Shown here piece after piece: positions 1 through 6,177 of a DNA stretch of 7,333 bases; position 1 is the first letter of the stretch; each line of letters starts with the position of its first letter. The stretch is from Nitrospirota bacterium (lineage in GTDB: Bacteria > Nitrospirota > Nitrospiria > Nitrospirales > Nitrospiraceae). Location of the stretch: NCBI GenBank assembly GCA_004296865.1, contig SCVQ01000285.1, positions 1 to 7,333 on the forward strand, read 5' to 3'. The notes under the pieces were generated by a model. That model did not search any database. It was not told the DNA's origin and saw only the letters and a list, made by a program, of their open reading frames with translations. Position numbers and translations under genes: made by a program.

Positions 1-62
1 GTGGGAACGAGGGGTCGGCCGCATCGCTGACGACCCGGCCATGCATGAACTGGTTGGTCTGG
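1..62. other. Region downstream of thiE; no gene supported
   Basis: Sixty-two bases after the thiE TAA. On the minus strand an ATG at 46 (within the palindrome ATGCAT, 41-46) opens a frame to the window edge (MHGRVVSDAADP...), with no Shine-Dalgarno sequence. On the plus strand a frame runs from base 2 to a TGA at 80-82. Either could be a neighbouring gene, but about 15-26 residues are too few to decide. No terminator hairpin is visible. Confidence 0.4.
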
Positions 63-704
63 TTAGGGCAATCGGGCCATGAAGGCACGGACCGCTGCGG
101 CAACATCCGGGGCTCCGACGATTGCGGAGATGACGGCGACCCCGTCGGCGCCGGCTTGGGTCACGGCGTGCACACGATCGGCGGTCAGACCGCCGATGGC
201 GAAGACCGGTAGGTGTGTCAGGGAGCGAATCCGACGCAGACCTTCGATCCCGGCGATCGGTTCGTGGTCGGGTTTGCTGCCGGTCGGGAAGATCGGCCCA
301 AACCCGATGTAGTCCGCCCCCTCTGCCGTCGCGTCGGTCACGTCAGCCTCGCAATGAGTCGACAGGCCGATGATTTTCTCCGGACCCAGAATCGTCCTGG
401 CCAAAACCAGCGGCAGGTCATCCTGGCCGAGATGGACTCCATCGGCTTCGACCGCCAGCGCCAAATCGCATCGGTCATTGACCAGAAAAATTGCCCCACG
501 ATCGGCCGCCGTTTGGCGGAGCCGAAGGGCCTGGCGGTAGGCCTCGGCTGCCGTAGCCGTCTTGTCTCGGTATTGAAACAGCCGGGCGCCGGCTTCGGCC
601 GCTGCTGTCAGCACGTCTGCCAGCGGACGTCCTTGGGCAGCCTGCCGGTCCAGGATGACGTAGAGACCGTTGAGGAAAGCCTGTCGGTTGGCGTGGAGCG
701 GCAC
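63..704 (-). CDS. thiE: Thiamine phosphate synthase
   Basis: Couples 4-amino-5-hydroxymethyl-2-methylpyrimidine diphosphate with the thiazole phosphate to give thiamine monophosphate. A TIM-barrel enzyme, 213 residues from the GTG at 704. Motifs in order: GLYVILD (13-19), QYRDK (44-48), LVNDR (74-78), ADGVHLGQDD (87-96), IGLSTH (112-117), GFGPIFPTGSK (134-144), PVFAIGG (166-172) and GVAVISAI (188-195). Ser115 and Lys144 correspond to catalytic-site Ser130 and Lys159 of the Bacillus enzyme. NDR and HLGQDD favour ThiE over the related TenI. The start is uncertain: GTG at 704 begins 5 bases after the accC stop, TTG at 713 overlaps that stop as TTGA, and neither has a good ribosome binding site. 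The frame stays open far into accC (to 1052), but that part has no ThiE similarity. No TPP riboswitch precedes it, so expression probably follows accC. Confidence 0.94.
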   Translation of the reverse strand: MPLHANRQAFLNGLYVILDRQAAQGRPLADVLTAAAEAGARLFQYRDKTATAAEAYRQALRLRQTAADRGAIFLVNDRCDLALAVEADGVHLGQDDLPLVLARTILGPEKIIGLSTHCEADVTDATAEGADYIGFGPIFPTGSKPDHEPIAGIEGLRRIRSLTHLPVFAIGGLTADRVHAVTQAGADGVAVISAIVGAPDVAAAVRAFMARLP

Positions 705-709
705 CGGTC

Positions 710-2059
710 TCAAGCTGCGTGGTTGGCCAGAAAGCGCTCGAGAAAGCCGGTCGAGACCCGGCCTTTTTGAAATTCCGCATCGTTGAAAATACGGCGGTGG
801 AGCGGGATGGTGGTTTTGATCCCCTCGATCACGAATTCGTCGAGGGCGCGTCTCATACGGGCCATCGCCTCTTCGCGATTTTGTCCGTGCGTGATCAGCT
901 TGGCGATCAGCGAATCGTAGTGCGGCACCACAAGGTTGTTCGACTCCATGGCCGAATCCACGCGCACGCCGAACCCGCCGGGCTGATGGTAGCGTGTGAT
1001 CAGGCCCGGGCAGGGGGTGAATTTGTCCGGACATTCGGCGTTGACCCGGCATTCGAAACTGTGCCCCGTGATCCGGATGTCCTGTTGACGGAAAGCCAGC
1101 GGGAGGCCGGCGGCGATGCGGATCTGTTCTTTGATGAGATCGATGCCCGTGACCATTTCCGTCACCGGGTGCTCGACCTGGATTCGGGCGTTTACTTCCA
1201 TGAAGTAAAAGTTCTGATCCTTGTCCAGTAAGAACTCGACCGTGCCCGCATTGCGGTAATGGGCGGCCTTGACCGCCTCGACCGCCACCCGCCCGATTTC
1301 CCGCCTCAGCCGTTCATCCACGGCCGGCGAAGGAGTCTCTTCCACCAGCTTTTGATAGCGACGTTGGATGGAGCAGTCTCGCTCGCCCAGGAAGACGACT
1401 CGGCCGCGCTCGTCGGCCAGCACCTGGACTTCGATGTGGCGCGGCTCGATAAAATAACGTTCCAAATAGACCCCTTCGTGTCCGAAGGTGGATTTCGCTT
1501 CGGCCTGGGCGGCTTGGAAGGCCCGGAAGAGTTCGTCCTCTTTGTTGACCACCCGCATGCCTCGCCCTCCCCCGCCGGCGGAGGCTTTGATGATGACAGG
1601 GAACCCGATTTTGCGTGCGGCTTCCAGGGCGTCGCTCTCGCTCCGCAACTCACCCTGGCTGCCCGGCAGGACCGGGATGCCGCGCCGGATCATGAGTTCC
1701 CGTGCTTTGGACTTGTCCCCCATCGCCGCGATGTTCTCGGAAGTCGGGCCGATGAATTTGATGCCGACGGATTCACAGACCTCTGCAAAATGGGCGTTTT
1801 CGGCCAAAAAGCCGTAGCCCGGGTGGATGGCATCCGCGCCGGTGATTTCGGCGGCGCTCATCACGTTGGGGATGTTCCGGTAGCTGAGGGCACTCTCGGC
1901 CGGGCCGACGCAGACATGTTCATCCGCCGTGCGGACGTGCAGGGACTGTGCGTCCACGTCGGAGTGGATCGCGACGGTCTTGATGCCGAGCTCTTTGCAG
2001 GCTCGGATGACCCGGAGAGCGATCTCCCCGCGATTAGCGATCAGAACCTTCTTGAACAC
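710..2059 (-). CDS. accC: Biotin carboxylase subunit of acetyl-CoA carboxylase
   Basis: ATP-grasp enzyme that carboxylates the biotin on AccB using bicarbonate. The protein has 449 residues, the same as the E. coli subunit. All domains are present: the N-terminal Rossmann-like domain ([18 protein letters not shown], 3-20; [10 protein letters not shown], 79-88), the ATP-grasp lid with the glycine loop GGGGRGM (162-168), and the C-terminal domain. Catalytic and ATP/biotin residues match the E. coli numbering closely: Lys116, Lys158, His208, Lys237, Glu275, Glu288, Asn290, Arg292, Gln294, Val295, Glu296 and Arg338. The motif reads [14 protein letters not shown], with Val and Ala where many homologues have Met and Thr. 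Length stops at the biotin carboxylase domain, so it is not a pyruvate or acyl-CoA carboxylase fusion. Being next to accB supports acetyl-CoA carboxylase. The start is GTG with a clear AGGAG. The TGA stop abuts or overlaps the thiE start. Confidence 0.97.
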   Translation of the reverse strand: MFKKVLIANRGEIALRVIRACKELGIKTVAIHSDVDAQSLHVRTADEHVCVGPAESALSYRNIPNVMSAAEITGADAIHPGYGFLAENAHFAEVCESVGIKFIGPTSENIAAMGDKSKARELMIRRGIPVLPGSQGELRSESDALEAARKIGFPVIIKASAGGGGRGMRVVNKEDELFRAFQAAQAEAKSTFGHEGVYLERYFIEPRHIEVQVLADERGRVVFLGERDCSIQRRYQKLVEETPSPAVDERLRREIGRVAVEAVKAAHYRNAGTVEFLLDKDQNFYFMEVNARIQVEHPVTEMVTGIDLIKEQIRIAAGLPLAFRQQDIRITGHSFECRVNAECPDKFTPCPGLITRYHQPGGFGVRVDSAMESNNLVVPHYDSLIAKLITHGQNREEAMARMRRALDEFVIEGIKTTIPLHRRIFNDAEFQKGRVSTGFLERFLANHAA

Positions 2060-2066
2060 CGGCGGA

Positions 2067-2071
2067 CTCCT
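2067..2071 (-). promoter_or_regulatory. Ribosome binding site of accC
   Basis: AGGAG on the minus strand, 7 bases before the GTG at 2059, in the 25-base gap after accB. Motif and spacing are canonical and confirm GTG as the start. Confidence 0.75.
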
Positions 2072-2084
2072 GCATGGGGGATGA

Positions 2085-2636
2085 TCAGGCCGCGGATTCT
2101 GGCTCGATCAAAAACAACGGCTGGCCGTATTCCACGGGCTTGGTGCTTTCGGCCAGGATTTTGACGATCCGACCGTCCATCTCCGACTCGATCTCGTTCA
2201 TCAACTTCATGGCTTCGACAATGCACAAGACCTGCCCTTTTTTCACGAAGTCGCCCTCTTCTACGTAGGCATCGGCGTCCGGGGAGGGGGAGCGGTAAAA
2301 GGTGCCGACGATGGGGGACGTGATGGTCATTTTCCCGGAGGTATCGCCTGAGGTCGTGAGCGCCCTGGGCTCTGTCTGAATCTCTGTAGCGGCGGAGGCG
2401 CTGTCCATGGCGACCACGGTGGGGCCCGGGCTCCCTTCCCGTCGCAGCCGGATGCGGAATCCTTCGCATTCCCATTCCAGCTCGGCGAGGCTGTGCCGCT
2501 TCAGCAACTCCACCAGTTGCGGAATGTCGGCGCGGAGATCGCCGCTCAGACCGTTCGAGCCGACGCGCGGCGTCGATGCGGTGGCTGGGCGGCGGCGGGG
2601 TTTCTTCGGGCTGGGACGCTTGCGGGCTGTGCTCAC
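2085..2636 (-). CDS. accB: Biotin carboxyl carrier protein of acetyl-CoA carboxylase
   Basis: Carries biotin between the biotin carboxylase (AccC) and the carboxyltransferase (AccA/AccD) in the first committed step of fatty acid synthesis. The protein has 183 residues (E. coli 156). Residues 35-66 form the N-terminal helix and the [12 protein letters not shown] segment typical of BCCP. Residues 67-100 are a low-complexity linker. The biotinyl domain spans 102-179 and carries [15 protein letters not shown] (106-120) and [11 protein letters not shown] (141-151), where Lys144 is the expected biotinylation site for BirA. The C terminus is GQPLFLIEP. Unlike E. coli AccB, it starts with about 28 extra residues rich in Lys, Arg, Pro and Ser ([12 protein letters not shown]). 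These could be real or could reflect a start chosen too far upstream, but the GTG overlaps the efp stop and has GGAG in front. accC follows after 25 bases. Confidence 0.95.
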   Translation of the reverse strand: MSTARKRPSPKKPRRRPATASTPRVGSNGLSGDLRADIPQLVELLKRHSLAELEWECEGFRIRLRREGSPGPTVVAMDSASAATEIQTEPRALTTSGDTSGKMTITSPIVGTFYRSPSPDADAYVEEGDFVKKGQVLCIVEAMKLMNEIESEMDGRIVKILAESTKPVEYGQPLFLIEPESAA

Positions 2637-3193
2637 CTGACGCGCTCCACGTATTCTCGGGTTCGGGTATCGATCTTGATGATTTCGCCGACTTCCAGGT
2701 ACAGCGGCACCTTGATTATGGCGCCCGTCTCCACCACGGCCGGTTTGGTTCCTCCGGACGCCGTGTCGCCTCTGACGCCAGGCTCCGCATCCACCACCTT
2801 GAGTTCGATGAAATTCGGCAGTTCCACGGCGATCGGTTGATGCTCGAACACCAGAATTTTCGAGATCATATTTTCCTTGAGCAGATCGGCATTCTCGCCC
2901 AGTTGCTTCTTTTCATAGGTGAACTGCTCGAAGGTGTCGGTGTCCATGAAGGTGTAGGTGTCGCCGGCCGCATAGAGAAACTGCATCTCCCGTTCTTCCA
3001 GGGCCGGTTCTTTGAATCGTTCCCCGGACCGAAAGGTGCGGTCGAGGATGTTGCCGGTCTTGTAGCTTTTCAGTTTGGTCCGCACGAAGGCCCCGCCTTT
3101 GCCCGGCTTGACGTGTTGGAATTCCACGATGTAGTAGGGCGAGCCTTCGATCTCGAGTCGAACCCCATTGCGAAAATCTGCCGTCGAAATCAC
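2633..3193 (-). CDS. efp: Elongation factor P
   Basis: Translation factor that binds between the ribosomal P and E sites and relieves stalling at consecutive prolines. The protein has 186 residues, the typical bacterial length, with the three expected beta-barrel domains. Domain I carries the loop [12 protein letters not shown] (residues 27-38). Its tip is Lys32, the position that is lysylated or otherwise modified in many bacteria (Lys34 in E. coli), and not the Arg that is rhamnosylated in others. Later segments GDTYTFMD, the C-terminal VELKVVD-like block (here [17 protein letters not shown]) and [29 protein letters not shown] match the family signature. No modification enzyme (epmA/epmB type) is in this window, so the modification state is unknown. 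Start codon is GTG with AAGGAG upstream. The TGA stop overlaps the accB GTG by four bases (GTGA). Confidence 0.97.
   Translation of the reverse strand: MISTADFRNGVRLEIEGSPYYIVEFQHVKPGKGGAFVRTKLKSYKTGNILDRTFRSGERFKEPALEEREMQFLYAAGDTYTFMDTDTFEQFTYEKKQLGENADLLKENMISKILVFEHQPIAVELPNFIELKVVDAEPGVRGDTASGGTKPAVVETGAIIKVPLYLEVGEIIKIDTRTREYVERVR
2645..2648 (-). promoter_or_regulatory. Ribosome binding site of accB
   Basis: GGAG on the minus strand, 8 bases before the GTG at 2636, inside the last codons of efp. Together with the GTGA overlap it supports this start, which includes a basic N-terminal extension. Confidence 0.5.
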
Positions 3194-3203
3194 GAATGCG
3201 TGT

Positions 3204-3209
3204 CTCCTT
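3204..3209 (-). promoter_or_regulatory. Ribosome binding site of efp
   Basis: AAGGAG on the minus strand, 10 bases before the GTG at 3193. It lies in the 47-base gap between aroQ and efp and supports GTG as the start. There is no alternative ATG at the correct position. Confidence 0.7.
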
Positions 3210-3240
3210 CTGCCGCTCGGGCCTGCGCGTTACCGATGGG

Positions 3241-3699
3241 TCATCGTGTTGCGGTGGGGCGGGCAGTCTTCAGGTGGTCGATGGCCGCTCTGATGGCAAG
3301 CAGGTAGCCCGTCGGCCCAAAACCCGAGATCTGTCCGATCGCCACGTCGGCCACATAGGACCGGTGTCTGAATGCTTCGCGCTTGTAGATATTCGTCAAG
3401 TGCACTTCCACGGTCGGAATAGCCACGGCTGCAAGGGCGTCGCGGATCGCCACGCTGGTATGCGTATAGCCGGCGGGATTGATGACGATCGCATCAAACC
3501 GACCCTCGGCTTCCTGTATCCAGGTGACCAGTTCACCCTCAAGATTGGATTGTCTGGTCTCAACCTTGATCCGTTCTTGTTTGGCCAGCTTGGCGATGCC
3601 CGCATTGATCGCTTTGAGCGATGCGGTCCCGTATAGGGACGTTTCACGCCGGCCCAACAAATTCAGGTTGGGGCCATGTAAGACCAGAACCCGCTTCAT
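3241..3699 (-). CDS. aroQ: 3-dehydroquinate dehydratase, type II
   Basis: Catalyses dehydration of 3-dehydroquinate to 3-dehydroshikimate, the third step of the shikimate pathway, in the cytoplasm. Type II enzymes form dodecamers and are unrelated to type I AroD. The protein has 152 residues, within the family's usual range. The N terminus VLVLHGPNLNLLG (residues 4-16) is diagnostic. The catalytic set is present: Arg18 and Tyr23 on the flexible lid (RRETSLYG), Asn74 in NPAGYTHTS, His80, His100 in EVHLTNIY and Arg111 in FRHRS. QSNLEGELV (50-58) and GQISGFGPTGY (122-132) also match. The frame is open upstream to an ATG at 3735, but the 12 extra residues (Arg/Trp/Gly-rich) have no counterpart in the family, and the internal ATG has a GGAGG. 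It is the first gene after the promoter and is followed by 47 bases before efp. Confidence 0.96.
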   Translation of the reverse strand: MKRVLVLHGPNLNLLGRRETSLYGTASLKAINAGIAKLAKQERIKVETRQSNLEGELVTWIQEAEGRFDAIVINPAGYTHTSVAIRDALAAVAIPTVEVHLTNIYKREAFRHRSYVADVAIGQISGFGPTGYLLAIRAAIDHLKTARPTATR

Positions 3700-3702
3700 A
3701 TC

Positions 3703-3707
3703 CCTCC
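3703..3707 (-). promoter_or_regulatory. Ribosome binding site of aroQ, short spacing
   Basis: GGAGG on the minus strand, only 3 bases from the ATG at 3699. The motif is strong but closer than usual. It still favours 3699 over the in-frame ATG at 3735, which has no Shine-Dalgarno sequence. Confidence 0.55.
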
Positions 3708-3765
3708 ATCCGCCGGGACGCCATCTCCGGATCAAACCAGTTCCAGGTTGAGCGAAGAAGTGTGT

Positions 3766-3794
3766 ATTGTAACAGGCTCATGGTAGGTAGTAAA
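3766..3794 (-). promoter_or_regulatory. Sigma70-type promoter for aroQ-efp-accB-accC-thiE
   Basis: On the minus strand the -35 box TTTACT (3789-3794, 4 of 6 matches to TTGACA) is followed by exactly 17 bases and the -10 box TACAAT (3766-3771, 5 of 6 matches to TATAAT). A TG one base before the -10 box adds an extended -10 element. The surrounding bases are clearly more AT-rich than the rest of the window. Transcription would start near 3759, giving a leader of about 60 bases before the aroQ ATG at 3699. It lies in the only sizeable intergenic gap and points in the right direction. No operator or riboswitch-like fold was recognised in the leader. Confidence 0.75.
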
Positions 3795-3859
3795 TAGAAT
3801 ACCGGGCTGCACCGTCGGAGCGCACCGCGGTCTCATGGTGTTAGTGGCAGCGAGGGATG
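3795..3859 (-). other. Gap between coaBC stop and block-2 promoter; no clear terminator
   Basis: These 65 bases follow the coaBC stop. They contain an 8-base palindrome ACCGCGGT (3824-3831), two direct copies of GCACCG (3810-3815 and 3822-3827) and a weak CACC/GGTG pairing. None makes a stable stem followed by a run of T on the minus strand. I therefore cannot support an intrinsic terminator, and read-through from block 1 into block 2 remains possible. Confidence 0.5.
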
Positions 3860-5125
3860 TCAGCCCTTGTTCCCTGCAACCGGCGGCTTCTTTGCCGTGG
3901 CCGATCTTTTTGTCGCGGGGGCCAAGGTCAAAATAACGTCCAAAATGCGATCGGCCAGCACCCGCTTGGGCAGCAAGCCCAGTTCGGTCACGCCACCCTC
4001 ACGATCCACGAGCACGGCCTCATTGGTGTCGGATCCGAAGCCGGACCCCTCGGCCAGCACGTTGTTCCCCACGATCAGGTCCAGTCCCTTGCGCGCCAAC
4101 TTGTCCTTTGCCTGCGGCACGACGGCTTCGGTCTCGGCTGCGAAGCCGACCAGGGTCTGGCTGGTCCGTCGCTGACTCAGGCGTTCCAAGATATCGGGAG
4201 TCGGCTCCAGGTCCAGCTTGTTCAGGGCTCCCTTGCGCTTCTTGAGTTTCGTGGACGAGGCCTGCGCGGGTCTGAAGTCGGCCACTGCGGCGGCCATGAT
4301 GAGGACCGTTGACCAGGCAAAGCGCGAGGTCAACGCTTTGTCCATTTCTTCTGCCGTGCAGACCGGGACATAGTGGATGCCGGGCGGAACGGTGAGCGCA
4401 GTGGGGCCGCTCACCAGCGTGACGTCCGCACCCCGCTCGCGCGCCGCTTGCGCGAGCGCGTACCCCATCTTTCCGGATGAACGGTTGGAAATAAATCGCA
4501 CGGGGTCGATGGCTTCCTGGGTCGGTCCTGCCGACACGAGCACGCGCTGGCCGCGCCAGTCTAGCCGCGGAAGCAGCCGCTGCTCGATCGCCGAGAGGAT
4601 GACGGCGTCGTCCGGCAACCGTCCTTTCCCCACCCGTCCGGAGGCCAGGGGGCCTTCTTCCGGTTCGAGCACCGTCACGCCACGCTGGCGCAGGACTTCT
4701 CGGTGCGCGGTGACGGCCGGGTGGTCCCACATGTTGCCATCCATCGCCGGGGCCAGGATCAGCGGGCAGGACGTGTTCAGCACCAGGGCACTGAGCAGAT
4801 CGTCCGCGAGGCCCAAGGCATATTTGGCGATCTGGTTGGCGGTGGCCGGTGCAATGACCACTGCGTCGGCCCATTCCGGCAAGGTCAGGTGCAGCATCTC
4901 CTGCCGCGCCGCAAACAAGCCCGTGGCGACGGGGCGTCGAGACAGGACTTCGAAGGTCAGCGGGCCGACGAAACGTGCGGCGGCCTCCGTCATGACGACG
5001 GACACGTCGGCCCCTTCCCGTACCAGAAGGCGGAGCAATCCCACAGCCTTGTAGGCCGCAATGCTGCCGCTGACGCCCAGCACAATCTTCCGGCCGAGCA
5101 ACGTTTGTGTCGAGCCCGGTGTCAT
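3860..5125 (-). CDS. coaBC: Bifunctional phosphopantothenoylcysteine decarboxylase/phosphopantothenate-cysteine ligase
   Basis: Joins 4'-phosphopantothenate to cysteine (CoaB half) and decarboxylates the product to 4'-phosphopantetheine (FMN-dependent CoaC half), the middle of coenzyme A synthesis. The protein has 421 residues, normal for the fusion (E. coli 406). CoaC half, residues 11-185: GVSGSIAAYK (17-26), catalytic His79 in LHLTLPEWAD, APATANQIAKYA (92-103), PAMDGNMW (126-133) and the substrate clamp ASGRVGKGRL (161-170). CoaB half, 190-400: SAGPTQEAIDPVRFISNRSSGKMG (198-221), MAAAVADFRP (277-286), KLKKRKG (293-299), VGFAAET (326-332) and VGNN (352-355). Two positions are unusual: Asp129 replaces the Asn of the textbook PAMN motif, and Ser162 replaces the Cys of ACGDxGxGRM. 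A basic Lys/Ala/Pro-rich tail follows residue 402. The ATG at 5125 has no close ribosome binding site; a GGAGAGG inside the end of rpoZ is 15 bases away. It starts 10 bases after the rpoZ stop, so coupled translation is likely. Confidence 0.96.
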   Translation of the reverse strand: MTPGSTQTLLGRKIVLGVSGSIAAYKAVGLLRLLVREGADVSVVMTEAAARFVGPLTFEVLSRRPVATGLFAARQEMLHLTLPEWADAVVIAPATANQIAKYALGLADDLLSALVLNTSCPLILAPAMDGNMWDHPAVTAHREVLRQRGVTVLEPEEGPLASGRVGKGRLPDDAVILSAIEQRLLPRLDWRGQRVLVSAGPTQEAIDPVRFISNRSSGKMGYALAQAARERGADVTLVSGPTALTVPPGIHYVPVCTAEEMDKALTSRFAWSTVLIMAAAVADFRPAQASSTKLKKRKGALNKLDLEPTPDILERLSQRRTSQTLVGFAAETEAVVPQAKDKLARKGLDLIVGNNVLAEGSGFGSDTNEAVLVDREGGVTELGLLPKRVLADRILDVILTLAPATKRSATAKKPPVAGNKG

Positions 5126-5135
5126 GGCGATAAGC

Positions 5136-5498
5136 TTACGCCTCTCCTTCCGGTTCTCCCGGCTTGGCGGAGTCGTCGATGTAGACGCTCAGTTCCTTCT
5201 TGATCTCACGGGCATCCTCCCCGGCGCCCGTCATGACCATCCGCTCGACCTCGGTGTCCTTGCCTCGCTTGGACTCCTTGATGGCTTGCCGCGCTTCCTT
5301 GCCCGTCAGGAACTCGATGTGCTCGTGGAGGACTTCATCGAGCGCGATCGTGGTCTCCTTCGTGAATCTCACGGGGGCGACCGGCCGCGCCCCTTGGATC
5401 AGATGCTTGGCACGTTGAGACGCGACGATGACCAGCCGGTAGCGTGAATCAAAGCGCGTTTGGTTCGATTTTGGCAGCAACGACAAGAGATCGATCAT
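5136..5498 (-). CDS. rpoZ: DNA-directed RNA polymerase, omega subunit
   Basis: The small omega subunit, which wraps the C-terminal tail of beta-prime and helps RNA polymerase assembly. The protein has 120 residues. The omega fold is recognisable at residues 12-65: SRYRLVIVASQRAKHLIQGARP (the (K/R)YRLV-x-VA-x-RA-(R/K)-x-L-x-x-G motif), then TTIALDEVLHEHIEF, matching the ALEE helix of the family. It is longer than the 91-residue E. coli subunit, because residues from about 66 onward form a charged tail ending in an acidic, proline-containing stretch (DDSAKPGEPEGEA). In organisms with stringent control the omega subunit contributes to one ppGpp site. The residues for this are not conserved enough to judge here. 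It lies 19 bases after gmk and 10 bases before coaBC. The position between gmk and coaBC strongly supports the call, since omega is short and weakly conserved on its own. Confidence 0.93.
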   Translation of the reverse strand: MIDLLSLLPKSNQTRFDSRYRLVIVASQRAKHLIQGARPVAPVRFTKETTIALDEVLHEHIEFLTGKEARQAIKESKRGKDTEVERMVMTGAGEDAREIKKELSVYIDDSAKPGEPEGEA

Positions 5499-5506
5499 CG
5501 GATTTT

Positions 5507-5511
5507 CTCCT
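5507..5511 (-). promoter_or_regulatory. Ribosome binding site of rpoZ
   Basis: AGGAG on the minus strand, 8 bases before the rpoZ ATG at 5498, in the short gap after the gmk stop. Position and spacing are canonical and support this start. Confidence 0.75.
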
Positions 5512-5517
5512 CTACGG

Positions 5518-6174
5518 TTATGTGGTGACGGACCCTCCGCGGTCCGCCTGTTTCTCGTCCCGGTCCCGAATGAAGTTTTCCTCCAGCCAGGCGATATCGA
5601 GGCGTTTCGTCTTGATGCGCTCCGCGAGGATGATCGCCTCCAACTCCTTCAAGGCATGCGCCACATCGTCGTTGCGGACGATATAGAAGTATTCGCGATA
5701 ACTCCAGACTTCTTCGCGGGCCTTCTGGAGCCGGCGCTGAATCTCCTCCGGGGAGTCCCCTCCGCGCCGCTGCAAGCGCTGCCGCAAGGCCTCGATCGAG
5801 GGCGGCATGATGTAGATATACACGGCGTCCTCGAATTTCTTCTTGATCTGCATCGCTCCCTGGGCGTCGATTTCCAGCAGGACATCGGTGCCTTGTTCCA
5901 TCATGTCGGTCAGCGCGTTCCTGGGCGTGCCGTACAAATGCCCGTAGACGGGCGCCCATTCGGCGAATTCATTCCGCCGAACCATCTCTTGGAACTCGGT
6001 CTCATCCACGAAACAGTATTCCCGGCCATGCACCTCGCCCGGGCGGGGCTTCCGGGTGGTATAAGAAATCGAGTGTCGGAGGCCGGGCACCACCGAAATG
6101 ATTTCCTTGCACAGGGTGGTCTTGCCGGCGCCCGACGGGGCGGACACCACGAATAACAATCCTCTTCGTTCCAT
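5518..6174 (-). CDS. gmk: Guanylate kinase
   Basis: Cytoplasmic enzyme that phosphorylates GMP to GDP with ATP, needed for GTP/dGTP synthesis. From the ATG at 6174 it is 218 residues (E. coli 207). The P-loop SAPSGAGKTT is at residues 11-20. The GMP-binding residues of the family are in place: Ser37, Arg41 and Arg44 in SYTTRKPRPGE, Tyr53, Glu72 and Tyr81 (in YGT). The LEIDAQGA motif is near 100-107, with Ala where Trp is common. The lid region, RRGGDSPEEI, is near 136-145, followed by RNDD. The frame extends to ATG codons at 6189 and 6195 (up to 225 residues), but those have no ribosome binding site, whereas 6174 has AAGGA nearby and puts RRGLLFVVSAPSGAGK at the usual distance from the start. 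It sits 19 bases upstream of rpoZ, a widespread pairing. The charged C-terminal tail after about residue 190 is poorly conserved in the family. Confidence 0.96.
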   Translation of the reverse strand: MERRGLLFVVSAPSGAGKTTLCKEIISVVPGLRHSISYTTRKPRPGEVHGREYCFVDETEFQEMVRRNEFAEWAPVYGHLYGTPRNALTDMMEQGTDVLLEIDAQGAMQIKKKFEDAVYIYIMPPSIEALRQRLQRRGGDSPEEIQRRLQKAREEVWSYREYFYIVRNDDVAHALKELEAIILAERIKTKRLDIAWLEENFIRDRDEKQADRGGSVTT

Positions 6175-6177
6175 CGC

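Noticed and set aside
1..46. Minus-strand ATG at 46 as the start of the next gene after thiE
   Set aside because: There is no Shine-Dalgarno sequence, only about 15 codons are visible, and a second ATG at 42 opens another frame. It is possible but not supportable.
2..82. Plus-strand frame ending in TGA at 80-82, as a possible convergent gene overlapping the thiE end
   Set aside because: Only 26 codons are visible, its third-position GC is lower than expected for this genome, and no family is recognisable. Sequence left of the window is needed.
700..716. TTGAGACC near the thiE start as part of a TPP riboswitch
   Set aside because: It only loosely resembles the conserved CTGAGA of the THI element, spans the accC stop, and no other conserved helix of the riboswitch is present.
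714..1052. Long in-frame extension upstream of thiE, which would give a 329-residue protein
   Set aside because: It lies wholly inside accC in another frame, is Arg/Pro-rich with no ThiE similarity, and the ThiE domain begins only after the accC stop.
1259..2164. Plus-strand open frame of about 300 codons opposite accC
   Set aside because: It is the antisense shadow of a full-length, motif-perfect accC. The predicted residues are low-complexity and have no recognisable domain.
3733..3750. AACC/GGTT imperfect hairpin in the aroQ leader as a regulatory structure
   Set aside because: Four base pairs with an internal mismatch and a tiny loop are too weak and would be expected by chance.
3801..3840. 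Palindrome ACCGCGGT and nearby repeats as a terminator of coaBC
   Set aside because: The stems are short (4-8 bases with no proper loop) and no T-run follows on the minus strand.
4020..4874. Minus-strand open frame of 284 codons inside coaBC
   Set aside because: It is a different frame of coaBC with Arg/Gly/Pro-rich nonsense sequence. The coaBC frame itself has all family motifs.
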